A DNA stretch of 64,000 nt from Oxyruncus cristatus (lineage: Eukaryota; Chordata; Aves; Passeriformes; Cotingidae). Position numbers and translations under genes: made by a program. This document shows, piece by piece, positions 49,082 to 62,921 of the stretch. Every line of letters begins with the position of its first letter. Position 1 is the stretch's first letter. Location: positions 491,211-555,210 of the forward strand of contig VXAY01005017.1 of assembly GCA_013399855.1 (NCBI GenBank), given 5' to 3'. The notes under the pieces are model-generated. The model had not been told where the DNA came from, did not search any database, and saw only the letters and a list, made by a program, of their open reading frames with translations.

Positions 49082-50309
49082 ATTTGCAAATTTTTAAGTA
49101 CTCGAGAAACACTAAGGAGTTTGTTTCACATTATATCTTCAAGTAGCTGGATGTAGTGTTTTAGTGATTAACTGTTTTTTAGGTGCTATTAGATGATGCT
49201 TCAGTGTTGTAGTGGCTTCCAGCTTTATGGCAGATTATGGATATGTAAAGAAAATGTCATAGATAATAATTTCAGAGCTATCAGATACCAAATGGGTAGT
49301 AATGTACTTGTTATTTTGTTTATTCTTGTATCTTGTTTTATTATTCTAATAAAGCAACAATGTACACAATAATTACATAAGAGACAGATTTGTAACCGCA
49401 TGGAATCTCCTTTCACATTAGTGTTTTGTTTAATTTCATATGAGCTCCAAAACTAACATTTCCACAGTAGCAAGTGATACATTATTTATCTTCCAAATTT
49501 TTTGTTCAAAGAATTGGATTTTGTTACAAATTTGATTGATTTTTTTTAAAAAACTTTAGAATACCATTAACCAGAGAAATTCAGACCCTGAGCATTCCCA
49601 GTATTGTCTCTGTCTTTTACTCTTTGTCTTTTATTCTGCAATTACTCACACTCATAAAAACTCAGTCACTTGCACATTATCCTGACTAAATAGCTAATCC
49701 TTCTTTGCAGTCTTATCCAACTGGAAAAGCAAGCCTGCACTTCTGTGTCTGGGCATCTATGAATTATTTTCTGAGGATATTCAAACTCCCAGTAGTCCAC
49801 AGGTGTCACTTCCTATACAATCATTTTTCCACCTGTTTTGTTTTTTTTTGTCTATTTGCTCTTCTATCTCTGAACTATACATACACAATAAGTGTACAGT
49901 ACAATACAATAAATATTCCACCATGGCTGGTGCTGCAACTTTGTACCTTATACAAAATGCTTCCCCAGGAAATGATTATTTTCCTGAAATTCACAAGTTG
50001 ATTAGCCAGTCTCCTTTTCATATTATTTTATGGGTCTCATGACTGAGAAGTAGACAGTGTCTTGCAGGTCATGCATGATACTAAATCTTGTGACTAAGGA
50101 ATACATATTGGCATCTATAGGTAGGTATCACATGCCACTGAGTCCTCATAAGGTTCCCAGTATAATTTAAATTTCAAGCCACCTCTGGATAGCTGAATTC
50201 TTTCTGTAAAGAACACTAAATTCAAACTTAAATGGGCTTTCTCAGGAGCTTGCACTGATGAATTTTTTAGAATCACTGAGGATAAAAGTATGACACAGTC
50301 TGAGCCCCT
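49082..50309. other. Unique non-coding stretch
   Basis: No gene or mobile element recognised. Two overlapping plus-strand frames of 98 and 79 codons at 49705-50042 have no recognisable content. Confidence 0.5.
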
Positions 50310-50640
50310 CTTCCAGTGCTTCTAATTATGGAAAATAATTTCTTTCGGTCCAGTTGCAATTTCCCCCTTTGTAACTTCTGGCCTGTTGACCTCTTTTCAT
50401 TTTACTCTGTGGATCTGAGGAGAATCTGGATCTACCTCTACGACCCTTCCTTTGTATAGTAAAAAACTAAAATGTGATATTCATAGCCTTCTGTTTTCCA
50501 GGCTAAACAAATAAACTCCTTTTTGAAGTTTCTTTTATGTCGCGTGCTCCAACTGCCTGCTCATGACTGAGGTATGGTGGCACTAAGCTGAACCCATTCC
50601 GGTTTTCCAACATTTTCCTTCTGTTATATATACAAAACTA
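50310..50640 (-). mobile_element. Old, degraded CR1 LINE fragment
   Basis: The plus strand keeps the CR1 landmarks in the right order: CTTCCAGTGCTTC, TAATTTCTTTC, TAACTTCTGGCCTGTTG, CTTCTGTTTTCCAGGCTAAA, CATAAACTCC-like sequence, then GTCGCGTGCTCCAACTGCCT and CAACATTTTCCTT. Identity is clearly lower than in the other copies, so this is probably an ancient CR1 subfamily. Ends approximate. Confidence 0.72.
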
Positions 50641-53600
50641 GAAACAAGAAGTGTAGATTTGTGAGCACTAAATGAAGAGAAGAAATGATAGTCTGCCCTT
50701 GTGACTCTTAATATTACAGCCCAATATGTGATTAAATTTCACTGCTGCAAGGAAAGATTGCTTATTCATATTCCATGCATACCTCACTCTTGGATTCTCT
50801 TTTGCATAGCTGCTGCATGCTGTCTGAGTCCTTAGACTTAACAAAGATGTTCTTCCATTTGTGTTTGTTGATACTCATGGGATACCCGTGGTCCAGTTCC
50901 TTAGGCTTTTTGAGGTACTGACAAAAAAATCTCTGAATCCATCTGAGTATACTACTTCAGAGCATAATCTGAGATCATAAGAATACACAGAAGTGCAGAT
51001 TTAGTTAAATATGACCATTATTCATTCTTACCATATTTGTGGGTATGTCTCAGCTAATCCCCAATGCAAAAATGAAAACTGGAAGACAGTCCTTTTCTGG
51101 ATAGCTTCTAAACTAGAGAGACATCACACCAGTGCGGAGACATACTGATGGACATTTAGAAAGAAATAATGAATTCACAATGGTTTGCATAACAGGTGGT
51201 CATGAACGTATAACAGGACCAAGCCAATACAATTTCTGTTTGGATAACTTGTGTACCTGCTTTTAAGCTCCTTTTTTCTCTTTGTGTGAATAAATATGCT
51301 AGTTTTGGGGACAGATGGTTGCATCACTTGCTACTGCTAATGTCCCAGTTGAGTACTAACAATAAATTTAAAGGGTTTTTTTAGGAACTGCTGTAACATT
51401 CCTAGACACAAGGGGAGAATTAAATAAAATTCGGTGACCTTGGGAGTAAATCTCTTCTGAGGTAATTCTGAGCTCATTAGTAAGATATCTGTGTGTAGTG
51501 GGGAAGCACCTTGATCCTCTATGACAGGGAGGGAAAACTGACCCTTAGAGGTCTTACAATCTGCATGACAAGTCAGTCAAAATTTTAACGTTAGCATAGA
51601 GTGTACTGCAATAAAGAGATGCATGTTGCTTACTTGCAAGTTATACACAGGGTAAAAACATATGTGATTTCAGTAAATATATATGCAAACAGTGACGATA
51701 AGATAAAATACTTACCTGTATTGACATGCTGGTATGTAGTGAGGTACTGGGTTGCACTGTCAGTCCATTTGAACATTTACTATATCCACCATTCAGAATT
51801 CAGCCATCAGTAAAACTATTAATGATTTCCTGTATCACTGGTGAAATAGATGCATAAAAATCTGAAAATTCAGTGAAAATTCATCTGCAGCAAATAAAAG
51901 ATAAGTTTTTGTAGGCAAGAAAATGGATTCAGCATGCATATCCACAGAATCATGCAGTAGAGAAAAAGCAAGTTACAGAAACTCAGTGCAGGTTAGAAAA
52001 GACAAATAATGAATGTTGTAAATAGGCCACCCTTAAGCACAAAAATGGTCTGCGCTATTAAACTCATAACCTAAGGGCCACACCTAATTTTCATCTGCAT
52101 TGAGATTTATGCCAGAAGGTAAACTGTAATTGCTACTAAGTCGCCCCAGGCTTGATTACTTCTTTTATTGTAAAAGTGGGGGAGGAGGAGGAAGGTCACA
52201 ATGTGTCTTTATTTATATTTAAGCACTCCCAACAGAAGACCTTACTAGTATTACAAAATGGAATATAAATTATGTATACATTTATGTGTAGTAAACAACA
52301 TAATGCACCTGTTCAGAATCTGGTTTGGACTCAAGAAGTAGAAAGGAAAAATTGCTTTGGTGTTTCATGAAATCTGTGATATATATTAATACAGTCTTTC
52401 CTATATAATTACTGAGGCATGAAACATTTACTTTGCATGTGCTCATACATCCTGGGATAACAGTAAACCACTTTTAGGATTCATGTCTGTGTTACTTGCA
52501 TTGAACCGTGGCCAGTGAATCTCCATTTGGTTTGCCACTTCAGTTGTAAGAAAAGGAAATTGGAACAGATGAAAAGAATTAACTAAGGGGACTACAAAGA
52601 AGATATGCAGTCCTCTAATGTTAGCTTGGAGAAAACTTGTTCCAGTCATGTACCTATAGGGTTTCTTACAGCACTCAATAGCGTCTTACAGCCAGTAGTA
52701 TCCAGAGAGAGCCTTTAAAGTCAGACTTATCTGTTCCCTGACCGTCAGCTGTCATGGCTCACACAGCCTCACATTCTCATTCTCCCAGTGTGGAGGAAAG
52801 GAAGTTGAATGGATGTAACTGAAATCCTTTGTTGCTACCTCCCTGACTCTGGGGATGATCTGTCAATTAATGCTCAACACAAATAATGTGTGAGTTGAAA
52901 GTAAATATTGGAACTCTACATATGTCGTTTGAACATTGCTTTGGGATCTAAGACGGAGTAACTCATACTGTGTGTGCATCAGAAAAATTCGGATGAGAGA
53001 CTTTGCAGTAACTAGTTTTTTAATCTTATTATTAAAAGAATTCTTTTTTGTTAAAGAGCATAATACCCAATTCCACATAGTAGAGAATTAGTAATAAATT
53101 CTTTTGAAACAATTCAGAAAGTTCATTCTTCCAAGTGGTTTTTCATGATGCTGTTAATAACAGTATTGCAAATTAGTGATGTTTCTTGTACTACAGACAC
53201 ACATTTGCACTATGTTTTAGATATTATGTTCAAGAAAATATGAAAAGGAATTACAGGTTTCTAATAACTCTAAAGTCATGATAACCAAAGGCAGTAAGGC
53301 AAAAGATAAAAGCATAAAGATATTCTGCAAGGTAGGGAAATCCTGTCTGAAAACTACTGTATAGAATACAAAGCTTTTCAAAGAAAAAGTGTTTTTGTGA
53401 GACCCTAAGAATGGTGAAAAATTCTTTGCTTCCCAGTACTGAGACTCCAGCAACCATTTTCAAGGGAAAAAAATAGGGTAAAACTGAAGAGAGAAGTGAT
53501 GTGTTACCATCCAAAGCAAAGGATTGTATGCATTATATCTGTAAATGTCACTCATTTTCACTGTGACTATATAAATTAATTGCAACACACGTTTATCTCC

Positions 53601-54939
53601 AGCATTCAAACCTTAAACAAAATGTATTGCTTTGCTAGCAAAGTATGTGAAATAAAACGCACCACGAAGAAATTCTAAGATGCCCAGCTATAAAAGCTAA
53701 TGAGAATTATCTGCAGTGAGCCAGGACAGCACTCTATGAAGACAGTTTGGCTTCTTAGAGAAGAGGACACTGTGAATTACAGTTTCTTTTACTTTTGTTT
53801 ATTCTTACTTGCTTCCTGTTTTGCCATGAAAACTGAAATTATTTTCAGCCTGTTACTTTTCTTACCAGAGAAAGCACAATGTACTTAAAAAAAAAATCAC
53901 TTCTTTTTCCCTTCAGGCAATACCAAAACATAAAATAACACTGGTGTAAACTTGGCCTAGTTGAAGTCCAAAGAAAAATCCTTGTTGACTTCAAAGAGAC
54001 CAGTAGTGGATTGGTGTTCTTGTAAGATTGTGCTATTTGCCATTCAGAGGTTTATAAAATGCTGTGGAAAAATGACAGGTTCAAACTTACTGATGTGTGC
54101 CAGACCCATCTCTTGGTGTTCTATCAGCTCTGCTTCCAAAAAGTGACCAGACCTTCTCCAAGTCTCTTCTCCTGAAAGAGGATTGGAAAGAGCTCCTTTA
54201 TACTCCTTTAACTCTAACATGCATCAGGTTGATATGAGGTGGATATCAAACTTTCCTCCTGTATAAGACTAAGCAGAGATAAAACACTACTGAGTCATTA
54301 GTGAACAAAGAACACATCACAGCATTCATCTCACAGTAAATCACTTTGCAAACTGTGCCACAACGAAGTTTAATAAACAGAAGCACTCAGTCCAGCCCAT
54401 GTTTCATCTGAAGAACTGCCACTGAGGAGAATATTACACCACCAATGAACTTGACCTAATGTCCTGATCACTTCAGAATACTGTTTCTGCAAAGAGAAAT
54501 GACATAGATGCAGCAGTGAGACACAGAGGAAGGAAGAGGGCAGTAGTTCAGACCTTTTCAGATGAACAAAATTCACTGATCATGTCCTGTATATTCCTAC
54601 CTGTTTTAAAATTAAAATTAACCACACAGCTCAGCCCTGGTTTCCCATCTTAGCACATGGTTGCTTTAAAAAATATTCCATAGCTAAGCAGATTAGAAAA
54701 AGAAAAGCTTTTCCCCTTACCTAATCTCACGAAAGTTTGTTTTGTTGAAGCAGAGAGAATAATATGTCCTTACCTATAATCTTTACAATAGAATTGAAGG
54801 TTTGTCTTATCAGGGAGTTCTCAAAAAATCCATGAATTTCTCAGAAGAACACATATCTTCTGATAAAAGTTAAAAGGGGAGGATAGGGGAAAAACCATTA
54901 TTATCAGAGTGTCAGTTGAGCGAAGATACTTCACAAGGG
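50641..54939. other. Unique non-coding stretch
   Basis: About 4.3 kb with no gene or mobile element recognised. Two overlapping minus-strand frames (53217-53514) and other short frames have no recognisable content. Confidence 0.5.
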
Positions 54940-55342
54940 CCATGAAGTATCAGAGGACTGAAGCACCACTCCTGTGATGAAAGCATAAGAGTGTTGGGGT
55001 TGTTCAACCTGGGGAAGAGGAGGCTCTGGGGAGACTTTATTGTGGCCTTTTAGTACTAAAAGGGGGCTTATAAGAAAAAGGAGACAAACTTTTTAGCAGC
55101 GCTTATTGCGTTAGGATAACGGACAAAGGTTTTAACTTGAAGAAGGGTCGATTTCGATTAGACATAAGGAAGAAGTTTTTACAATGCTGGGGGTAAAACA
55201 CTGGAACAAGGTGCCTAAGGAGGTGGTAGATGCTCCATCCATGGAAACATTCAAGGCCGGGTTAAATGGCGCTCTGAACAAACTGATCTAGTTAAGATGT
55301 CCCTGTTCATTGCAGGGGGGTTGAACTAGATTTTTTTCTATG
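54940..55342 (+). mobile_element. CR1 LINE 3' end
   Basis: A plus-strand CR1. TTGGGGTTGTTCAACCTGGG, GAAGAGGAGGCTCTGGGGAG, GATTAGACATAAGGAAGAAG, CCATCCATGGAAACATTCAA and GGTTGAACTAGAT are in CR1 order. The subfamily is the one that ends with a GGGGGTTGGAACTAGATGAT-type block, as in the minus-strand copy at 5858-6834. The final tail is decayed; only TTCTATG remains. Confidence 0.9.
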
Positions 55343-57463
55343 CTACATAAAAGTAGAATGGCCACCCAGGTTGAGTTTCTGAGAAAATGTTTCCTCTTCA
55401 GATTTTTTTTCTTATTTCATTTTTTTTTTTTTTTCAGGAGGGAATTGTGACAGGGTGGGAAGAGAAATGCAGTGTTTAAACAATGTTGGTTTAGAGGCTC
55501 ATCACAACACTGAAACCAATGTAATAAACCACACCAGAATGCCCACTAGACAAGGAACCATAGTTGGATAAATTTCATGGAATGGCCAGTATTTCTATTT
55601 TTATAGGTTGAATAAATTTCTAATATGGAAATGGAAAATTATAATTGCAGATTTTTAAAAAATTTAGAAAATATCAAAATTTTGAAGGCATGATGTCAAG
55701 ACGCTGATGAAATAGTTTCTAAAAATCATGAACCTTTTCCCTGACTCACACTCTACCTGCCAAAACAAACGAACTAGAAGCCCAGAACAAACAACTCACT
55801 CCACTCTTCCTTTGATTTTTGAAAAAGCCACAATTAGATGTCTTATCCTCTCTTCTACCAGCATTTTTTCAGGTACTCTTGCAGTCTCTTGAGACTAATG
55901 CAAACAAATCTGACTGTCCAATTTGCTTTTATTTGTTCTGCAACTTCTGTTAGCTGCATGTCCTGTTATCTGCATCTCATATAATTTACCAGCTCCCTTA
56001 TTCTGCTAGTGCCCAACCTCTTGACTTTCTGTTATTCAGATTTTTGTTTCTTCAGGACACCTGAGGAAATGCACTGGATTGGGTAAACCCAAGCCCACTA
56101 TCAAGGGGGTATTTTTGCTTAATTTATGACCAAACTGCATAAAAATATTGCTGGAACTTTGCTAACAAAGTCTCCCACTTCATTTAGCATTTTTAAAACA
56201 GCCTGTCATCAAGGCAGCTGAGCATTCAAAGATATTTATACTTCTGAACATTTATTTATGATGAAGAAAGTGCATATGCCTTTTAAACTTCTCTGTTAAT
56301 AATGAAAAAATCTTAAAAGTAAAGTAAAATAGGTCAGAAAGAGGATACAACTGAAGAAAAGAGACTGCATTTGGAGCAGAAAGCCTTTCTCTGTTGGCTG
56401 AATACTCATGTCTTAACTACAGCTGTAGCTAGCTCACAAATGCATTTGCAAGTGTATAGCATGTGGTATGTAGGGCTGATGATGGACAGATTAGCACACT
56501 GTCATAGTAAGATTGAAGATGAGAGATTTTTTTTCATGGAAGTGACAGAAGGATTAGCATACAGTAGGGAACTAATGTCTCCTAATGAACATAAAAGCTT
56601 CACAAGAAATTACTTAAGCCTCGAGCTGTGTGACTCATTGGAATCTCAGTTTACTATCAATTCCAGCAGGAAATAAAACAGAGAAGGAACTGAAAATGTT
56701 TTGGGTGGTTTTTTTTTTTCAAATTGAGAAAATAGTTTCATTTTAGAGAAAGAAAAAGAATGTTTTGTTTCACTTCACCTTTTTCTGTTTAGATTTGTTT
56801 AGATATTTCTTGCAAAATGGAAAAACACCAGAAAAACAATGGGATCAGGAAAAATTCATTTAAACAAACTTTTAGTTCTTTCAATCTGGAGGTAAAAGAG
56901 CGTGAAGGGTGCAAAATCTAATGAAAGTAAAACTGCAAGAGATTTCTGTGATACTCAACAGTTTTTTTCTCTTGGTTTGTGATTTTATGGTAAACCAAGT
57001 TGAAACTTAGAATTTCATTCTGGTGTAACCAGATTGCTCAGTAGGCAGAGAAAATACTCTGCAAGGCAAATTCTGTGTCCATTCTTTTGTCAAAACTTTG
57101 CTGTGGTCTATGGAAAGTTAACTGAGAGTTTGAGAGGGCTTTGGATTGCAATCCTAATAGCAGCTGTATAAGAAATGTAGTAAGAGACTGCCTAACACCT
57201 AGCAGATGAGCTCGCACCTACAAGGTGTGTTAAAAGGTGTGATGAGGGATAAAAGATATTATCTTGGAGTTTCAGGTACTGGAAGGCAGTATGGGATGGA
57301 GTCAGTTATTGCAGGTGAGAATCTACTATTAGGAAAGGGAAGGTATACGGCACAACTGAGTGATTTAAAAATGCACTTAAAAAAGTAAGCATAAATAATT
57401 TAAAAGGCCTTTAGAAATGGGTGGGGCGGGGTCCTCTAGTCCAGAGAGAAGCTGCTTTTAATT

Positions 57464-57482
57464 TAATTCAATTCAATTCAAT
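57464..57482. repeat. ATTCA pentanucleotide microsatellite
   Basis: Three to four AATTC units in a row (AATTCAATTCAATTCAA). Confidence 0.85.
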
Positions 57483-59314
57483 AAGTATAAGCACACAGGA
57501 ATGATCATGTGCTATTTAACCAGGATGGATGTTCTGTGTTGTACTCCATTGAAATATTTATATAACAAAAGAATAACTTGGTTCAATGAAGGTCCAAATC
57601 TTGCAATGGAAAACTAACCTATGGAATGAAAGGACCAGATTCTGTTTGGATCACCTTGCTATCAGGATCTCCAGTTTACCCATTAGGTCCATAAACCCCA
57701 GATTACTTGCCAATGATGGGGTAAGAATGCACATATGGAGTAAAGCCTGAGATCTCTCTTTCTCTAAAAGTTTGCAGCTAAATCAGACTAAAACTTTTGG
57801 TGATCAACACTTTCTTGTTATATTTTAAAGAAGATTCTGAAGTAAAAAAATACAGGAGTTTGGATTTTTGCTTTCTAGGGGTATGCAACATGGCTGTATG
57901 TGTGTCACCATTACTTTATGTTAAGCAAGTGTAAAGCTATAGCAGCAGCTGCTGTTTAAGCTATCCCTCGTACTAAAAAGAAAAGCTGGTCCTTTTATAA
58001 AATTTGCTACCACGTCTACCCAATCTCTTAATGTCCAGTCTCTCGCAGAACTGAGTCTGCTTTCTCCAGAGTTAGACGGATTTTAGATGAGTTTCTCCCC
58101 CATCAACTGATTCTTTTGATCATTTGAATGGTGAAGAAAAGCCTAGGCAAACACCTTAAGAGAAATGCCCGGGTGAGTAAGCAACTGTCAGCTATCTGCA
58201 CTTAACACATGCTAGGGTGTCACGCCAATATGTATTTCAACAAGCAGCAAGTATTTCTTATTAGGATATCAAGAAAGTGTAGAGAGCTCTGCAGCTACTT
58301 TGATTGCATTATATCGTATACCTGTCCATTCCAGTGGCACATAATCCTGAAATGAAAAAGCTCCACAAGAAGTGTTTGAGGTTGAACAATTTTTGTGCAA
58401 ATTATGCTGGAAGAGCATAACCATGTTTTCTTTATTGACAGGGTGCTATTAAGATTGTATATTTTTCAGTGCAAAGGCACCTGCATTTTGTCTGCAGGAA
58501 GCCATCTACAACATCTCCATTTCAGATAGTCAATATCAGCAACTCACAGGTGTGCAAGTAAGCTGGCAAAAATAAACTTCTTTTGTTGTCAAATCCTTGT
58601 ATTATAGGAATGTGTTCTGCATAGTGCAGATTTCATGACAGACAGAAACTATAATTTCAACTACCAAAACCCATTTTGGTTTTAAATTGGTATTTTGTCT
58701 TCAGAAAATCACTTTCATTGTACCTATTTCCCCCTTTTTTAGATACTGTGCTCTATCACTGATTCTTGCTTGCACAAAATCCCATCCCTCACTGAATCTT
58801 TCTATCCAATACCCTCATATTTTTTTGCTTCCTCAGTCCATCTCTCTGATTAGCATATGCTAGCCTGTAAAAGAATCCAGTTAAATCTCAAAGCAAAGCT
58901 TAGGCAGTATGAAGTGTGTGCACATGCTCCCTTCTGCCCTTTGAAAATACCTGTCATACGTTGTCAATGAAGAAGAAATTTCAGTCAGATATCTTATTAA
59001 TGCAGTTTTTCTTGGTTCATTAACCAAGTATATATTTCATGACATGCTGGGGTTTAATTTTCTCACTATGTAGAGGGTAGTACCAGTAATTAGCAAAGAT
59101 GCTACAATGGTGTGTGTGGGGACAAAAGGGGGGCTGATGACATTGCAACTTCGTAGTTAATACTGTCAAACATAGCATGCTCTGTCCCTCATCTTATATC
59201 ATAACGGTAGTTGCATGGCTGTGAACCACATCAAATGAGATGTGAGTCACATCCTGTCTCATAATATGTATCACAGAGCAAAGACAAAAGTCTAACAGCT
59301 ACAGATTTTTAGAA

Positions 59315-59350
59315 CCAGGTTCAAAACTGGGTTCCAAACTAGGTTCCAAT
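59315..59350. repeat. 12-bp tandem triplication
   Basis: CCAGGTTCAAAA, CTGGGTTCCAAA and CTAGGTTCCAAT lie head to tail with an exact 12-base period. Confidence 0.85.
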
Positions 59351-60595
59351 GCAAAGCTTGTTTAAAAAGTTCTGTTTTGTACAGAATCATTACCAAAGAA
59401 ACATTCCTCTGCCTTGGAACAGAAGATTTCAAAAATTTTTGACAATTTATTGTGTTCCTCACAAGCTTCAAATTCACATGAGAAACATCTCTCTCTCTGT
59501 ATATATAAAATAAAATTTAAGAAAAATTACATGAGAGAATAGCAATAAAATCCCTTTCTTGATACAGAAGGAATAGTAAAGGAGGACTGTGAACAATATC
59601 TCCCTTTCCTACTGTGAATATATGCTTACTTACACTTCTAATCAAACAGATAACGGAACTGATTTTCTGATAGCCAGTTCTGAAATTCCAATAAAGTAAA
59701 TAAATACATAAGGTGTCTTTGACTTCAGTGTTCCAACTTGGATCTTTTCTGATTCAGAGGAGAATCCAGTTATTAGGTTTAGATGGTTCCATGATGTTCT
59801 CCAGCAAGACAAACAACAATTTTATCAGAGTAAGGAACATATCACAGAGAGTTGGAGGCAAAGAAACCTCCCAGTTTTTCTTTATTATGTAGCCCTTCAC
59901 CCAAGAAAGTGCAACTTACTCTTATTTCACATTTTTGTTTAATTTATATGCTGTAGCTCATGGAATAAGAAGGAGTAACAGCATCACTTGAGGTCAGATA
60001 TTTTGGTTATTACTTGCAAAGCGTGTTACAATTAACTGAAGAGACTATTGGAAAATATGGAAAATAATAATGCCAATCATGTACAAAAATTATTCTTCAG
60101 TTCCTATTGAAGTGGAAAGGAAAACATGGACAACCACAATTAGTTTATCTCTGAATTTTTTCCCCCTACAGAAAGTTTACTCTATTTTCATTATGTTCTG
60201 TACAATTTGTTTAAACCATGTGTTTGTTTGCCTTCTCTGGGTAGTTATTTGGCCTTGCATGTGCAGTTTCCTCTGTTATGAAATTCCTTACTTAAATTAT
60301 CTCACTTGAAAATGGTTTGTTTTAATATGATGGTTTAGTTTTGATTTCAAGCCAAATAAAACATGATTATTTTTCAGATTTTTTAACAAAAACTTTTTAT
60401 TCTAATTTGTTGTTGTGAAGAATATATATTTAATACAGTTTTCTTCATTGAAACATATTTGCTTTTGTTATTCCACTTAACTTTTCATATTATGTCAGTT
60501 TTTCACCATTATTGTTATTGGAAATAAAAAAATTGAAGCTATTCATTGCACGTACTGTTTTGTGAATTTGAATTTCAGTAGGCATGGAATACGTA

Positions 60596-60643
60596 TTTAA
60601 TGTACTTCATCAAATTTAATGTATTTAGTGTACTGCATCAGAA
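60596..60643. repeat. Imperfect local duplication
   Basis: ATTTAATGTACTTCATCAA is followed about 10 bases later by ATTTAGTGTACTGCATCAG (16 of 19 identical). Confidence 0.75.
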
Positions 60644-61875
60644 CTGGAATTTTTTCACAATTTTTTTCTAGCAGCTGACTGGCTTAGAATTAACTTCTGT
60701 GTTCCCAGTGAGCTAAAACCTCATACCTAGTGCTGCCAGTTATTGATCATACACATGGGAGAACATTGCAGAACGCTTTCAGTTTTCCTACTCAGACAAG
60801 TTCGTCAGCATTTCAGAGAACTATTCCAGGAACTCTTTCTGGTTATAATCCAATATAATTTACAGGTCATTAAAATCAACAAAGTGATGTCAGAGTAGCA
60901 AGCACTACCCTTCGGAAAAGCTAGGCATCAAGAAAGTTAGCCTAACAACTAGGCTAGTTTCCCAAATGGGACAAAAATTCATTAAGGTTCTTTCCTCTGA
61001 AAATATGAGTCACAGTATATTGAAAACCACAAGGGAAGTCTTTCACTGGTGAAATGCACAGAATATTTCCCATGGCTTTTTGTTCTTTCACACTACTCAT
61101 TCCAAGCTCACAGCTGTTCCTGACAGAACTGAGTCCTGGAACATTAAAGATAGAGCTGCAAATACACCCTTGTAGATGTGGGTGAGTCTAGCAATATATG
61201 TAAATAGTTTTCCATATGTAGGGCCATATGTAAACTTCTTCACAGTCAGGATAATAAAAACATCGGGGAGGGGGGAGCCTATAAAATTACTGATGTAGTC
61301 AGTTTGTATGTAGGGAGAAAGTACATACATTTTTAACCATAACTTGATTTGTTATTGATGTTGCTCTGTGTCACATTCAGAGAAACCTGAGGCAGAATTA
61401 AATCTGAAATAAAGAATTTATTTTATTTCAGTCAGAATGATAGCTGTGTAACCAAGCTACAGATTTTAGTTAGATGTTATTGTGGATTATGAAATATTCA
61501 TCACTATTTCAAAGGGTATACATGGCTTAGAAAATATTATTAAATAAATTATGCATCCTCTTCCCAACTGCATATTTTATACCTCTTTACCAGATGGATT
61601 TCTACCTAGCATCATCATTATTATTATTCACTTAGTTTTAGCTGAGACTGCATAATTTTGTATTACAGACGTAGTAGGAAGAATTCTATGACCATTTGCT
61701 TTTATAACAATGTAAATCAGTGCTGCATACACATCATGATTTGTTTCCTATTCCACCTGCCACTTCTTAAAATACTGGTAAAAAAGGGAGAAAAATGGTG
61801 TCCAGAAAATATCATATTACTCCAGTTAAAAAAAAGAAAATCAATATTCATCTATACTAAGGAAATACACAGGAA

Positions 61876-61925
61876 AAAAAACAAACAAAAAAACCAAACA
61901 AAACAAAATATGCAAACAAACAATA
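61876..61925. repeat. A-rich patch with CAAA units
   Basis: A-rich sequence with repeated CAAA units, similar in texture to the larger A/C tracts in the window. Confidence 0.8.
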
Positions 61926-62875
61926 AAGTGCCAAACCCCTGAAAAGAAACCAACATATTTATTTCAATATTGTCTGCCAGGTTAGGATCATTTAAAAGTT
62001 AAATATTGGCTAAGATGGCCACTTAGTCTTCCTATGTAGTCGATGAAAGAAAACCTGATGCAGCCAAAGTTTCTACTCTCAGCTACCTGTTAGGACTTCT
62101 CTGAAGGTACCCATCTCTGTTTCTAGAATTCTAAATAACCATCTGAAATGTACACATCTGGTACAAACTGGTGAGTTCAGGTAAGCTGAATTACTTATCC
62201 TGAATTTGCTTTATATCTGCAGGCATTTCTGCAGTTTTTGAAATGTCAGGTTTAAACAGAAGGGTGACTGCAGCAGTATTGTTTTCTCCCTACATCCCTT
62301 AATTGTAGTCGATATTTTGCTTGCATGTACCAGTAAGTATTATCAATGGGAAAAAATAAAAGAAATTCTCAGCTTTTAAACTCGCAGAAAAAAATGTTTG
62401 AATTAAGTAAATTTTCATGGGCACTGCAGAAATTCTTTAAAAAAAAAGGTGGAATAAGTTTCATCAAATGATTTATTTACCACTGGAGGAACTGTGGCAC
62501 CAGCAGCTGTAATCAAAGGAGCAGCCAGACCTTCAGGCCTCCACTCATCAAACCCTCACTTCACACAAAGGAGGTTGCAGAGGTCTGGAAAGCAACAACT
62601 GCTTCAGAACAGGTAAACAGCAGTCAAAAAAGACTAACAGTTTCCAAAGCTTGCAGTGAAGTAGTTCAAATTTGAAAATGATTCTTGGCAGCTTTTCTAC
62701 ACACATTCTTATGTCTGACTTCATGACTGAAAGCTTTTGATAGTTCATGCACTTACAATAAAACATGAACCTCTGCAGTTTTTGTTGAATTGCTGGAGAG
62801 CTCAAGCAGATAAAACAAATCTTACTTTCAGAAGACACAGCAATGGCCAACCCAAGAAAACCTGAACTGGATAAA

Positions 62876-62921
62876 AACAAACAAACAAACAAACAAACAA
62901 CAACAACAAAAAAAAACACCC
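62876..62921. repeat. CAAA/CAA microsatellite
   Basis: About six CAAA units, then three or four CAA units, then an A run. Confidence 0.92.
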
